Assembly (NCBI RefSeq): GCF_037038585.1
Contig: NC_092520.1
Location: 121,056,001-121,120,000, forward strand
Length of the DNA stretch: 64,000 bases
Direction of reading: 5' to 3'
Source of the DNA: Patagioenas fasciata
Lineage: Eukaryota > Chordata > Aves > Columbiformes > Columbidae
Made by a program: the position numbers and the translations under genes. Shown piece by piece: positions 1 through 10,203 of this stretch. The notes under the pieces are model-generated. The model had not been told where the DNA came from, made no database searches, and saw only the letters and a program-made list of their open reading frames with translations. Numbering within the stretch: position 1 is the first letter of the stretch; each line of letters starts with the position of its first letter.

Positions 1-81
1 CCTAAAAAACAAGTTAGCAGCACAGGCAGAATATAAAAAGCATCAAAAGGAAGTCAAATAAGTGAAATATTTAAAATAATA

Positions 82-800
82 GAATTGTAGAATGGTTTGG
101 GTTGGAAGGAACTTTAGAGATCATCTAGTTCCAAACTCATGCCATGAACAGGGCCACCTTCCATTAAACCAGGTTGCTCAAAGCCCCGTCCAGCCTGGCC
201 TTGAACCCTTCGGGGATGGGACATCCATGACTTCTCTGGGCAACCTGTTCTAGTGCCTCACCACCCTCATGGTGAAGAATTTCTTATATCTAATCTAAAT
301 CAACCACCTTCCAGTTTATAGCTTTATCCCTTGTCCTTTCAGTACATGCCCTTGTAAAAAGTCCCTCTCCTCTTTTAAGTCCCCTTTAGGTACTAGAAGG
401 TTGCTACAAGGTCTGCCCAGAGCCATTTATTTTCCAGGCTGAACACCCCCAACTTTCTCAGACTGTCCTCACAGGAGAGGCACTCCAGCCCTCTGATCAT
501 CTTCATGGCCCTCCTCTGGACTCACTCCAGTAGGTCCATGTCCTTCTCATGTTGTGGGCCCCAGATTTGGCCACAGTACTCCACAGTACACCAGAGCGGA
601 GTAGAGGGGCAGAATCACCTCCCTCAACCTGCAGGCCATGCTTCTTTTGATGCAGTCCAGGATATGGTTGGCCTTCTGGGCTGCAAGCACACATTGCTGG
701 CTCTTGTTGATCTTCTCATCAACCAAAACCCCCAAGTCCTTCTCCTCAGGTCTGCTCTCAATCCATTCTCCACCCAGCCTTTCACGTCTATATTGTTCTC
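82..800 (-). mobile_element. CR1 LINE fragment, 3' part, minus orientation
   Basis: Non-LTR retrotransposon remnant read on the minus strand. The plus-strand left edge (TAGAATGGTTTGGGTTGG) is the reverse complement of the CR1 3' UTR end. The minus-strand translation at 547-735 (LVDEKINKSQQCVLAAQKAN) matches the C-terminal part of the CR1 reverse-transcriptase ORF2. The 5' side is truncated near 800, as is usual for CR1. Frames are broken, so it is dead. It is more diverged than the copies at 9.5 and 24 kb. Edges are good to about 10-20 bases. Confidence 0.93.
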
Positions 801-3800
801 ACCCTTCAAGAGCCTCTTAAAAAAATTTCTTCACAGTATCTCTGCAAAAGTCAGAGGTAAATGAGTTAGCCATAGAAGGGCTGAGTACTGTTGTCAGTAA
901 TGGTGTAGCGATATGAGTGTGGAATTTTGCCTCAAAGGCAGGCAAAGGAGGCAGGACAGAGGATTTGGCAGAAGTGCTGCATTTAGAGCAGGGCTCAATA
1001 GCACCTGTACGGTATTGCACTGTACCTTGTACATTTACCCAAACAGAAGAATTTTAATTTTCTAGGCATTCCTTAAATTGTTCCTTCAATTTTTTAAGGT
1101 GTTGCTTAAGTTCTGCATGTCAGAACTGTGCAGCCTGCAGCCTGTGACTGACTTGCAGCCCATGGGCACCTTTCTCTAATATAAGCTTAGAAGTAAGCAA
1201 ACTTTTGGGTGAGGACATTGTAGAGAGGTGGCATGAAGTGAAAAAATAAGCATTGTGTAGTGGGAGAGTGGAGAATGAAGGGAGGCATGGGGGAAGGGCA
1301 AATGAGGATAAGTAAAACTTCAGGGGGAAAAGACACAGACAGGAGGGGAGCTAAAGGGTATGTGACTGGTGTGTGATGGCAGGGAGAAGCAAGAATTCAA
1401 TGTGTAGAAGTGGGATGTGAGTACATGTAATAGGAAAATGGGGAAGGGCTGGACTGTCATGGTGGAAGTAATGTGTATTGGGGGTTTTTACCCCTTGCCC
1501 CACAATCCACATAACAAATTGGATGCGCTGGATAAACTGTGAGTTCCATGCTGTGGGACCACTCTACTGGAGGAGGAAAGCATGGGAGTATGGGGCTAAT
1601 GTCATTGCACATAGGTCTAACTAAACTATAATAGTTGTAGGACTAAACTGTTAGCCATAGAATAATAATAAAAAGCTGGGTGTCTCCTGTGAATGTCTGG
1701 TGCTCATGTTTAAAAATCTCTTCTCAGGGCTTGAGGAAAGAGAGTCATATTTCCAACAGAAGCCAGCAACAGGCTGTCTTCAACAGTCCACCCATGGTTT
1801 TGAGTTGTGCATGTCTTCTCTGCACAGTCATTCTCTGCTGCTTCCCAAACCTGCCATGTGCACTTTTGCAAGAAGGATGCTTGTTGAGGATGCACATACC
1901 ATTCTGTGGCTATTATTTTTTCTCTACTTTTTACTTTTCTTTAGATCTATATTTAACTGGAAGTTTTTCCAAACTGACAGGAGTAAACAGAAACTTCTCT
2001 GTGCCTGCAAATTTCTGTCTTCCAGTCACCACATGTAGCATGACCAGGTACTCATGGAGATGAGCTTGTCTCTGAAGCAGCAATGCTACTCGGAAGAGTG
2101 TGTAACAGATTGATCAGATCTTAGAATTTAAAAATTAAAAAAAAATATATATAGCAGTGCACCATGGACCTTTGTGTTTAAGACAGGTGCTGCACATCAA
2201 GGTTTGCCACTCCCTGGTACCCACACGGTGTTTGTGTTTTCTGGAATGGAGGATGAAAGACACGAATGCTGCTGATTCCTCACTGCCCTGGGGTGATAAT
2301 GCCTTACCTATATCACATGGATTTCTTTCCAGGGAGCCTGCTTGCATAAGCACAAAAACATGCTAGCAGGCACAGTGTCTATACTGGAGAGACTATACTG
2401 AAAGGAGGAGTATGGGCCATAAGCTGCATAGAAGTGCTTCCTCTCCTCCTCAGCAAATAAAGGCTTTCACAGCTCTCGTGATGGACTTCCCAAAGTCCAT
2501 CGTCAGTTATGCGCTTCTTCCCCTTTCCGGAAGTCAGTCTTGTTTACACCTTGTCCATGAACCAAGGGGTTCTTTTTAAGTGGAGTGGAAAGAAGGGAAC
2601 TGGTTTCTTATTCCATTGAGGAATCATCTCATTTGCTGTGGTATCTCTCTCCATCATTTTTCTACCTCTGTTTTTCTGTCACAGGATGATTTTAGTTAAC
2701 ATGAGTAGGAAGTCCCTGCCTGCTTCCACCAACATCTGCCTGCCAGTATCCTTTGGGCTGTGAATCCCCAAGACAGGGCATATCCACCTCTGGAAAGTGC
2801 TTCCAACATCATAGGCACTGGTAGCCTAGAAACAGTAAGAAATTAGGAAAGCCTCAACAGGCAAAGAAGCTGGGAAGCATATAGAGCACAAGTGAGAAAG
2901 TGAATTGTTGTTGGTTGGTTGGTTGTTTTTTTTCCAATGTTAGTGCAACAGATAAATGAAGGAGACTAAGCTAACCATTGATTATTCTAGTTTAGAAAAG
3001 AGACGAAGTTCTTAAAGGGGAAAAGAGTGAGGACCTGCAACAGACTTAAAGCTGGAGTATTGGTGGGACATAAACAGCTTAAAAGATAGAGGTTGATATA
3101 CAAGGGATCAAAGTGACCAAGAAGGTCCTGTCCATTCATCTGTTCTTTGGAGTGGGAGTGCAAAAATGCTAAATGCAAGATATAAAATGAAAGAGAATAA
3201 AGAGGCATAAAGGGAGAGAGAGGAGGAGTGAGAAAAGGCATGAATAAGTAGATTAATTTGCACTGGAGGGAAAATATTCAATGGAGTATTTGAAATAAGA
3301 GCAAGTAAAACATTTATTAAAATTTGCTTTAGGTTCAAACACGAATTTTATGCCATCATAAAAACACTTGCATGTGGAGAGATGTTTGAGGCACAGCTCA
3401 TATGCACATAGTGACAAAAGTTTGTACTGAAGATGCTTCAATTGTTTGGGTGCTGTAAGAATTCAAAAATCTAACAAATAATCTGCAGACACATTTAAAA
3501 GCTAGTAAATAACTTAACAAGCTGAATACATTAGGATAAGTTTATTCTTCCAACACAAGATGGAGAATGAACAGTTTCCTCCAGTAAGGGAAATTTTTGC
3601 CTATTATAAGCACTAGGGAGCAACAGTAATAAGTTGTGGTTTGTGGAAACCCACAGATTCAGTGTTGGTTCAGTAATAAATGACAATTGCGCAAATGAAG
3701 TGAGTGTCATCAAAAACACTGAAGTCTGTCTGGTATCATCTTGTGTGAAAGGGTAGAGAGAGGTCATGTATGACAAAATCATCAAGATCCATCAGAGTCC

Positions 3801-5136
3801 CCGGGATTCCAACCAGACTGAATCCAACTCAAAGGACATTCATTTATAATGAAAACAGCCTTTATGAAAGTCAGGTTGTTTTATTTATAAATATCTAGAG
3901 CCATACTACACCCACAGTAATCTAGCTGTGCCGTGACCCTAACATTCACACTCAAATGAAACCACCAATGCACGCACAAGGATTTCTGCCATTGCATTTT
4001 ATTTTCTTAAGTGCTCACCAAGGGTGTTACATATTTTTCTGTCATGTTGTCTGCCTTCTATATGGAAATATGCATTCAGCAGAATTTATTGTTGCAGTGA
4101 TTAAGTCTATGAGAGTAGGAAATTTTGGGGGGAAAAAAAAAAAGAAAAAAAGAACAAACCCAAAAAACCCCCGCTAATTGTTAAGAACATTTTTTTGAAG
4201 AAGTTGCCCATCTTGTATAGCAGACAACAGAGGAATTCCACTGCAACAGCAGATCAAAGTAGGTACGTTGAGATTTCTAATCAAGCCTAGACAAGAGGTA
4301 ATATATTGTATTACTTACAGAACTGTATCAAGGGTGGGGTAAGAGAGGCACTGACTGCGGAAAATAAGTCCAAGTCCCTGAAGCGATGGCTGCTGCAGGT
4401 GGAGGCAGCGTAAAGCAAGCACAGCAGGAGCCAGAGGAGTGGAATACAGAGGAACAACGGCTGCCCCAAAGTATCCTGCTACCATTTCTGCAAGGTGTAT
4501 AGTATTATGTAACAATAAATTCAACACTTTAATGTACAAGTGAAAAGCCTACATCAGTAAGCTGCTCCAGTATAGATCAGGTTGGGTATTTTACTGTGGT
4601 CAACTGTGAAAGTAGCTTTTTCAATTTTAGGCAAAGTTGATCTGGACTCTTCTGCTCTTCAACTACTAAACATACAAAAAAGGGCAGTGCCTCAGCTTGA
4701 AAAACTGTTTAAGCGAAACATTTCTTTCATGTAGACCATAGTATCGTGATGTTTTCAAAAGGGGTAACTGGAGATGAGAATTATGGTGGCATGCTGCTGG
4801 TCACTCAGGCCCACAAAAGGAGTTTTGCCTCACGTGAATGATAGGCAGGTGTGGTCCCACTAGTGGGCTCTGACTGGTGCGAGTGGCTGAGACAGAGGCA
4901 CTTTTTTGTTTCTCAGTGAGAGAGATGCATTGATCTGTGCTGCTGCAACAGAGGGCTCCCACCATTCACATCTGCACCAGCCCTCCATCAGGCAGAAGGA
5001 GAGATGGGACACAGACAACAGGTGAGGAGCTTGAGGCTCTGCTGAACCCGAGCTGCTTGGGGCTATGTGCCAAAAGGAGAGGTCTCAAAGCTGACTCCTA
5101 AATCTTAAGCTGAGATCGCAAGGCTGGCCATTAAAA
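801..5136. other. Intergenic stretch with no recognised gene
   Basis: About 4.3 kb of unique-looking sequence. I see no exon with homology I recognise, no RNA gene and no repeat family. Small simple runs occur: an A/TA run at 2135-2155, a GGTT run near 2905-2930 and an A-rich run at 4131-4150. The open frames on both strands (up to 127 residues, 1680-2063) lack recognisable domains and look like chance frames. Confidence 0.6.
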
Positions 5137-5195
5137 GGGGTTGTCACGGAGGCACCCCGAGGTTAATTTAAGGGACAACAGGGTCCAAAACAACT

Positions 5196-5201
5196 TTTAT
5201 T
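5196..5201 (-). terminator. LTR poly(A) signal AATAAA
   Basis: Minus-strand AATAAA in the 977-bp LTR, about 55 bp before the LTR 3' terminus. It is the only canonical AATAAA on the minus strand in the R/U5 part, so it sets the R/U5 boundary at roughly 5180. Confidence 0.7.
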
Positions 5202-5434
5202 AAACCGGTGAGAAACAGGGTTTTAGCACTCCAAAAGTGACTTAAATATAGGTTCGGGTATCAGTTGAGGAAAATTATTAAGGGGCAGCAACTAGTACAA
5301 CTGGCGGTCCACAGAGTGCATGCACGTGGCTTCACCCAAAACAATGCCGGAACCACCCCAAAGTCCCAGAGGAGTACACACTTGCCTGAACACGGTGCGG
5401 GATTATTCTTAAAGAGATACAGGTAAAGTGTACG

Positions 5435-5694
5435 CTCACGATTCCGCGAGGGTTAATTTACTTACACGTGCGAATGTGCACGGAATACTACACGTGCTTA
5501 TGTGGAAGCACGGGAGGAAAATACACTCGCGATTGTGCGAGAATAAATTTATAATACACTCGCAATTGTGCGAGGAAATAAAGTTCCACTCGCGATTGTG
5601 CGAGGAAATAATTTTATACGTGCTTGTATTAAGCACGGGAAGTTACACGTGCATATGTGCACGGAAAGGATAAATATACTCGCAATCCTGCGAG
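5435..5694 (-). repeat. Array of nine ~30-nt hairpin repeats in the LTR R region
   Basis: Nine inverted repeats begin at 5435, 5467, 5493, 5526, 5559, 5589, 5619, 5648 and 5679 (spacing 26-33, mean about 30.5). Class A has stem CTCGC-N6-GCGAG at 5435-5450 (one A-C mismatch on the plus strand), 5526-5541, 5559-5574, 5589-5604 and 5679-5694. Class B has stem CGTGC...GCACG: 5-bp stems at 5467-5482 and 5648-5663, and 7-bp stems CGTGCTT/AAGCACG at 5493-5512 and 5619-5637. Loops are 5-6 nt; linkers are AT-rich (GAAATAA-like). Classes A and B differ at two stem positions on both arms in a pairing-preserving way. Order is A b B A A A B b A. The RNA would lie about 105-365 nt downstream of the predicted start of LTR transcription. 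Function unknown; it could act as RNA structure or as clustered palindromic DNA sites (CACGTG, TCGCGA). Confidence 0.85.
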
Positions 5695-5828
5695 GGGTTT
5701 TACTCACACCCGTGGTGGCAAGGCAAGCGGGGTCTCCATCCCGGGGAGGGGGGGGTCTCGGCGGCAGGATCTTCCTCGTGCTCCGAGAGACCGGCGACAA
5801 TGGGCCCAGTCTCGACGAGAGAGTGCCG

Positions 5829-5836
5829 TTTTTATA
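5829..5836 (-). promoter_or_regulatory. LTR TATA box
   Basis: Minus-strand TATAAAAA about 285 bp into the 977-bp LTR. It predicts transcription initiation near 5800, upstream of the hairpin array in the sense direction of the element. Confidence 0.65.
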
Positions 5837-6123
5837 CTGGCTGATCAGACCTGACTGTAGGCATTCTAGAAGCTTCTCTGCACCCCCACACCGTGTGTGG
5901 GGTGCCCCTGAAGCCTCCAAACATCCCCCACACTGGTCACAGGTGCCCAGCGGCTCACTGGTGCCTCGGCAATCCCTTCTCCTAATGGCCCTGGCCAGGG
6001 TGCTCTGGGCCAAACAAAAGCAGCTGTTAGCTTCAAGTAGCAGAGAGAGGGAGATGTGCCTACTCCCTCCATACTGAAGGAGGGCGGGGGGAGAGAGGGG
6101 GGTTTGCATTCTGCCACAGGGGT

Positions 6124-9100
6124 GAAAAAGATTTTTTTTCTATTTGTAAATGCAGCATCAGCCCAACAACAATCACTGAGAGATGATAAATATTGATCCT
6201 GAAAGCAACATTTATACCCAGTCACTGTGTTTATACCAAGATCTGTGTTTTGAACAATAAATTAATTACTCTACATTCACTCATGCTAAGGGTTACTTGG
6301 CCAACATAAATATATCATAGATGGCAGTTCTTTACCCAGCAGGATGTACACTGGACAGTTATTTCATACAGAAAAAATATCTAGTGTATAATTTGCAAAA
6401 TGTGGAATATTTAAGGACTTGCTTTCACTTCATTGGCCCATCTGCAGTCTTTTCACATTATATGAGTTACATCAGGTTCTGTAGGAGATATTAAACCTGT
6501 TAATGCTATATTTAAAGACATTTTACTGTCTTTTAACAATGTAAAATAGCTTTGGTGTTGTCAAAATCCTTCACAACGTTTTGATAATACAGGAAAATAA
6601 GTACATTAAGCAATTAAGAATTTTTTTTTCACCGTTTAGTTTTCATATGTTTCTGTATTACACTTGTGATGGACACGTTGCCTAGAATACCTTTAAGCAG
6701 AACTTTATGCTTAAATAACTTCAGCTCTCTCTTCACTTTAAAGCATTTTAAAATATTTTACTGTAATACCACTGAGCTCATTCAGAAGAGATCAGTAACC
6801 TCAGTGCATTGTAATTATTTTTCCAGTCTAAGCACAATTAAGATAATAATTCTCAAGTCTGGATAACTCTTTACAGCATATTTTCATAAATACTCTACAG
6901 AGTTATGAAATAATTCATAGATAACAACTTCCATGAAGTACTTACTGACATTTTAATCCCAAGTTGTGACTGTGGGCCGGACATGCCTCTTAGCAATAAT
7001 GTAATTGGAACTCTGCCCAGGTGATTTATAAGTTGGCCCCGGTTCCTCCTGCTGGGATTGTCATATGATGTCCATGAAAAGGACAGTGACACACATCATT
7101 CTGTAGTAAGGAAGTTGTAATTAGCAATATCTGCACACATGGTTCTCCAGGATTTTAAGTGCAGGTGGGTTTAGAACAAGGAAAGAGACAGAGAAGTGAT
7201 GCTGGAGGGGATATTTTATATTATCAGGGAAGTGCATTTTGTAAGAGCTTTGAAACGCGATTAATAGCATTAAGTAAAAAAACAAAAACAAAAACAACAA
7301 CAAAAAAACAACAACAACAAAAACCCCCTTATTTTGCACTGATCACAGAACCTGCCAATTAGGCTTTTTGTTTTAATCAGCGCCTTTTGTTTCCTTCCAC
7401 TCTGGTTGTCAGAGCTCCCAGCTTCATCGTGGGGAGCAGGAGCCGGGGTGTCTGCTCACGGCTGTCTTGCTGCAGGGCTGGCAGGAGGTGCCAATACCGA
7501 GCTGAAACTGATTCACACTCTGATTTTGGAAACCAGATGCATGGATGTAATTATGCTAATCAGGGGAGTTATGCCCCTCCCACTTTTGCCATCTCTTCCA
7601 GCTGCAGTACTTCTATTGTAATTGAAGTAGTATTATGTCACATTAATTTTAATTTCTCATAATGCCCCCCACTGTTGGTGTGTGTCTTCATAACTCAGGG
7701 CCCATTTTACAGATGACTCACGTAATAGTCAAAGTTATTAATTTATTACAAGACTGTCTGCAATCCCAGTTTTTACAGTGTGCCTACGTTGCTCACAGAC
7801 TTAAAATCTGGAGCCACTCATATTACTCATTAGTCAAGCAAAATAACTGGAAGAGTTAGTATAACTATTGTTTTACAGGGCCCTGGGGCCACGGCATTGA
7901 ATGCTGGAGAGTCAGTGGAGCCTCTTGTCCCACCTGGGTGGCTCAGAGCTTCCCAGTCACCCTTTGTCTGGTCCAGGAAGCACCTTTCTTCATGAGTAGT
8001 CCCACAGGCTGCCATGGAGTGATGCTGAGGTAGGCCTCCATGCCACCTGAGTCAGGACACCAGAATGTGCCCCTTAGGTGCTAATTAAAATCCACTTCAT
8101 GCACAGAAATAAACTTCCAATTAACATAGTAGCCCTGGAATGCATTGTGGGATGTGGGAGCAGAGCAGAAGCTATTGCAGGAAAAAAAAAAGTAATTGGA
8201 GCATTTAAATGACAGGGCCCTCGTGATTAGTCTCTGTTGTCGTATGAATTACCTCACAATAAGCTGGCTCCAGGTTCCAAAACAGATGCTTACATTAAGG
8301 TTCTCCAGGACTTCCAAGAGCAGGGCCTCTCAGCAGCCCAAAAATCTGAGGAAATCTGGCTTTTTTGGTTTCCTCACTCTCGAGTTTAGCACGTCACAAC
8401 ATGGTTAACAGCCAGAGCTCTTGACTGTTCAAAGACGTTGAGGAAGAATTTGTAAAGGGCAAACAAATATGTAATTCAGAATGCTGTCCTGGAAAAAAAT
8501 CCAAAAATCTCCTTCCATGAGAAATCTCAAAGTTTATTTTTTGTTTTGGAATGACGTTTTATTTTGGAATTCACTTGGAATAGAGATTTGAAGAGTCTGC
8601 CAATTCAAGTCTCAGTTGTGATTCAGCTGTTACTCATCCATAAAGTTAATAACTTTATGTCCTGTTTCTTAATTCATAAAAGTTTATCATCAATTTATCA
8701 TTACCATTCCTCATTCTCATCAAATACTAACCAGAGCACTATTCAGGAGAGAAGTAAGGAGGAGAGACTCTATCTGAAAGACGGTGCTGAAGCCCAGGAT
8801 GTTTATTTTTCTACAGAGGGGTAGTGTATTTTCCTTTCAATGCTGCTTTGCTTCAGGAAATATTAAAACAAGCTCTTCCACCATTTTGCACCAAAAAGCT
8901 GTGAATCCTGTACCATAGCCACACTTCAACAAGAAAATGTGCCATCAAGTAATCCCTAGTATGTCCAGGACATTTGCAAGCAATAATCACATCAGACTCC
9001 ACCTCCTGAAGCTACCTATGTTGGCTTCAGATGCAATTAAATTGTCTGTCTTGCAATTAATATCTATATAAAGCTGTGCTTGCACACTATGTCCACAGTT

Positions 9101-9467
9101 TTCGATCTGTGCCAGTAAAATAGAGGGTCTCAACCACAAAGTATGTTTTTACTTTAGACATAAAAATGAGCACCAAAAGCAGTTTAAGGTGCAGCCAACA
9201 AGGAAAAGGGTGTTGGCACCCTATGGTTCATATTGGTTTTGCTAAATCATTTACTTTTACAAGTATTTAAACAAGCACACGGTGACAGGTACACAACAAC
9301 TTTTGAGAAGCTTTGTGTTTCTGGTGTTGTCATCATGTGGCGACAGTAAATACAGAAAAAACTCTTGCCTCCAATAGCAAACAAGGAGCTCTTTGAGTAA
9401 GGTGGTACAGAAAGCCCTGCTCTCCCGCTTTCGACTTCTTGATAGAGAGTCCTCCCAGAGACTCCAT
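6124..9467. other. Intergenic stretch, AT-rich, with simple repeats
   Basis: No gene recognised. A (CAA)n/A-rich microsatellite occupies 7276-7326. A segment around 7540-7565 combines TAATTA (7548-7553) with the octamer-like ATGCTAAT (7553-7560), which could be part of a conserved regulatory element. Open frames of up to about 90 residues show no domain. Confidence 0.55.
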
Positions 9468-10203
9468 CAGCCACCTGGGACACGGCAACACATACAGCCT
9501 GGGAAACAAGAGGCTGGAGAGCAGCTCTGCAGAGAGGGATCTGGAGGTTCTGGTTGACGGCAAGTTGCACATGAGCCAACAGTGTGCCCTGGCTTCCAAG
9601 AGGGTCGCCCGTGTCCTGGGTGCATCCAGCACAGCATTGCCAGCCAGGCGAGGGAGGTGATTGTCCCGCTCTGCTCTGCACTGGTGCGGCCTCACCTGGA
9701 GCACTGTGTGCAGTTCTGGGCAACACAGGATAGAAGGGATATAAAGCTACTGGAGAGTGTCCAGAAGAGGGTTACAAGGTTTGCAGGGGAAGCTGTATGA
9801 GGAGTGGCTAAAGTCACTTGGTTTGTTCAGCCTAGAGAGAGGAGACTGAGGGGAGACCTCATGGGGCTACAGCTTCCTTACAAGGGGAGGAGGAGGGCAA
9901 GCACTGATCTCTTCTCTCTGGTGACCAGTGACAGAACCCAAGGGAATGTCAGAAAGATGTACCAGCGGAGGTTCAGGTTGGACATTAGGATACAGTTCTT
10001 CCCCCAGAGGGTGGTGGAGCACTGGAACAGGCTCCCCAGGGAGGTGTCACGGCCCCAAGCCTGACAGTGTTCAAGAAGAGACTGGACAACACCCTCAGAC
10101 ACATGGGGTGAACTGTGGAGTTGTCATATATAGGGACAGGAGTTGGACTCGATGATCCTTGTGGGTCCCTTCCAACTCAGGACATTCTATAATTCTATGA
10201 TTC
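9468..10203 (+). mobile_element. CR1 LINE fragment, 3' part, plus orientation
   Basis: Translated pieces such as [20 protein letters not shown] (about 9500-9560), and further on [18 protein letters not shown] in another frame, are the C-terminal CR1 reverse-transcriptase region. The 3' UTR runs into CAACTCAGGACATTC and a terminal ATTCTATA/ATTCTATG octamer at about 10187-10203. It is 5'-truncated, with frameshifts, so inactive. Same subfamily as the inverted copy at 23963-24822, which keeps the part of the GNPGC...YSLGNKRLE stretch that is deleted here. Confidence 0.95.

Larger units (their letters stand above)
5137..6123 (-). mobile_element. Solo LTR (ERVL-type by 5-bp TSD), 977 bp, with target duplication GGGGT
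   Basis: Endogenous-retrovirus LTR without internal genes. The LTR proper is 5142-6118. It opens TGTCACGG and ends TGCCACA on the plus strand, and is flanked by an exact 5-bp direct repeat GGGGT at 5137-5141 and 6119-6123. Orientation is minus: a TATA box (TATAAAAA) lies at 5836-5829 and AATAAA at 5201-5196 on the minus strand. That implies U3 of about 320 bp (6118 to ~5800), an unusually long R of about 620 bp (~5800 to ~5180) and a short U5 of about 40 bp. A 5-bp duplication fits class III (ERVL-like) elements, an inference from family knowledge. A solo LTR arises by recombination between the two LTRs of a provirus. CpG dinucleotides are well preserved, suggesting youth or hypomethylation. 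The R region carries a hairpin array, listed separately. Confidence 0.9.

Noticed and set aside
5435-5694. CRISPR-like array
   Set aside because: Regular ~30-nt spacing of palindromic repeats looks CRISPR-like, but the host is a bird, spacers are short AT linkers, and the array is bounded by LTR ends and a target duplication.
5549-6109. 186-residue minus-strand and 169-residue plus-strand frames
   Set aside because: Both lie inside the 977-bp solo LTR; LTR regulatory sequence, not protein coding.
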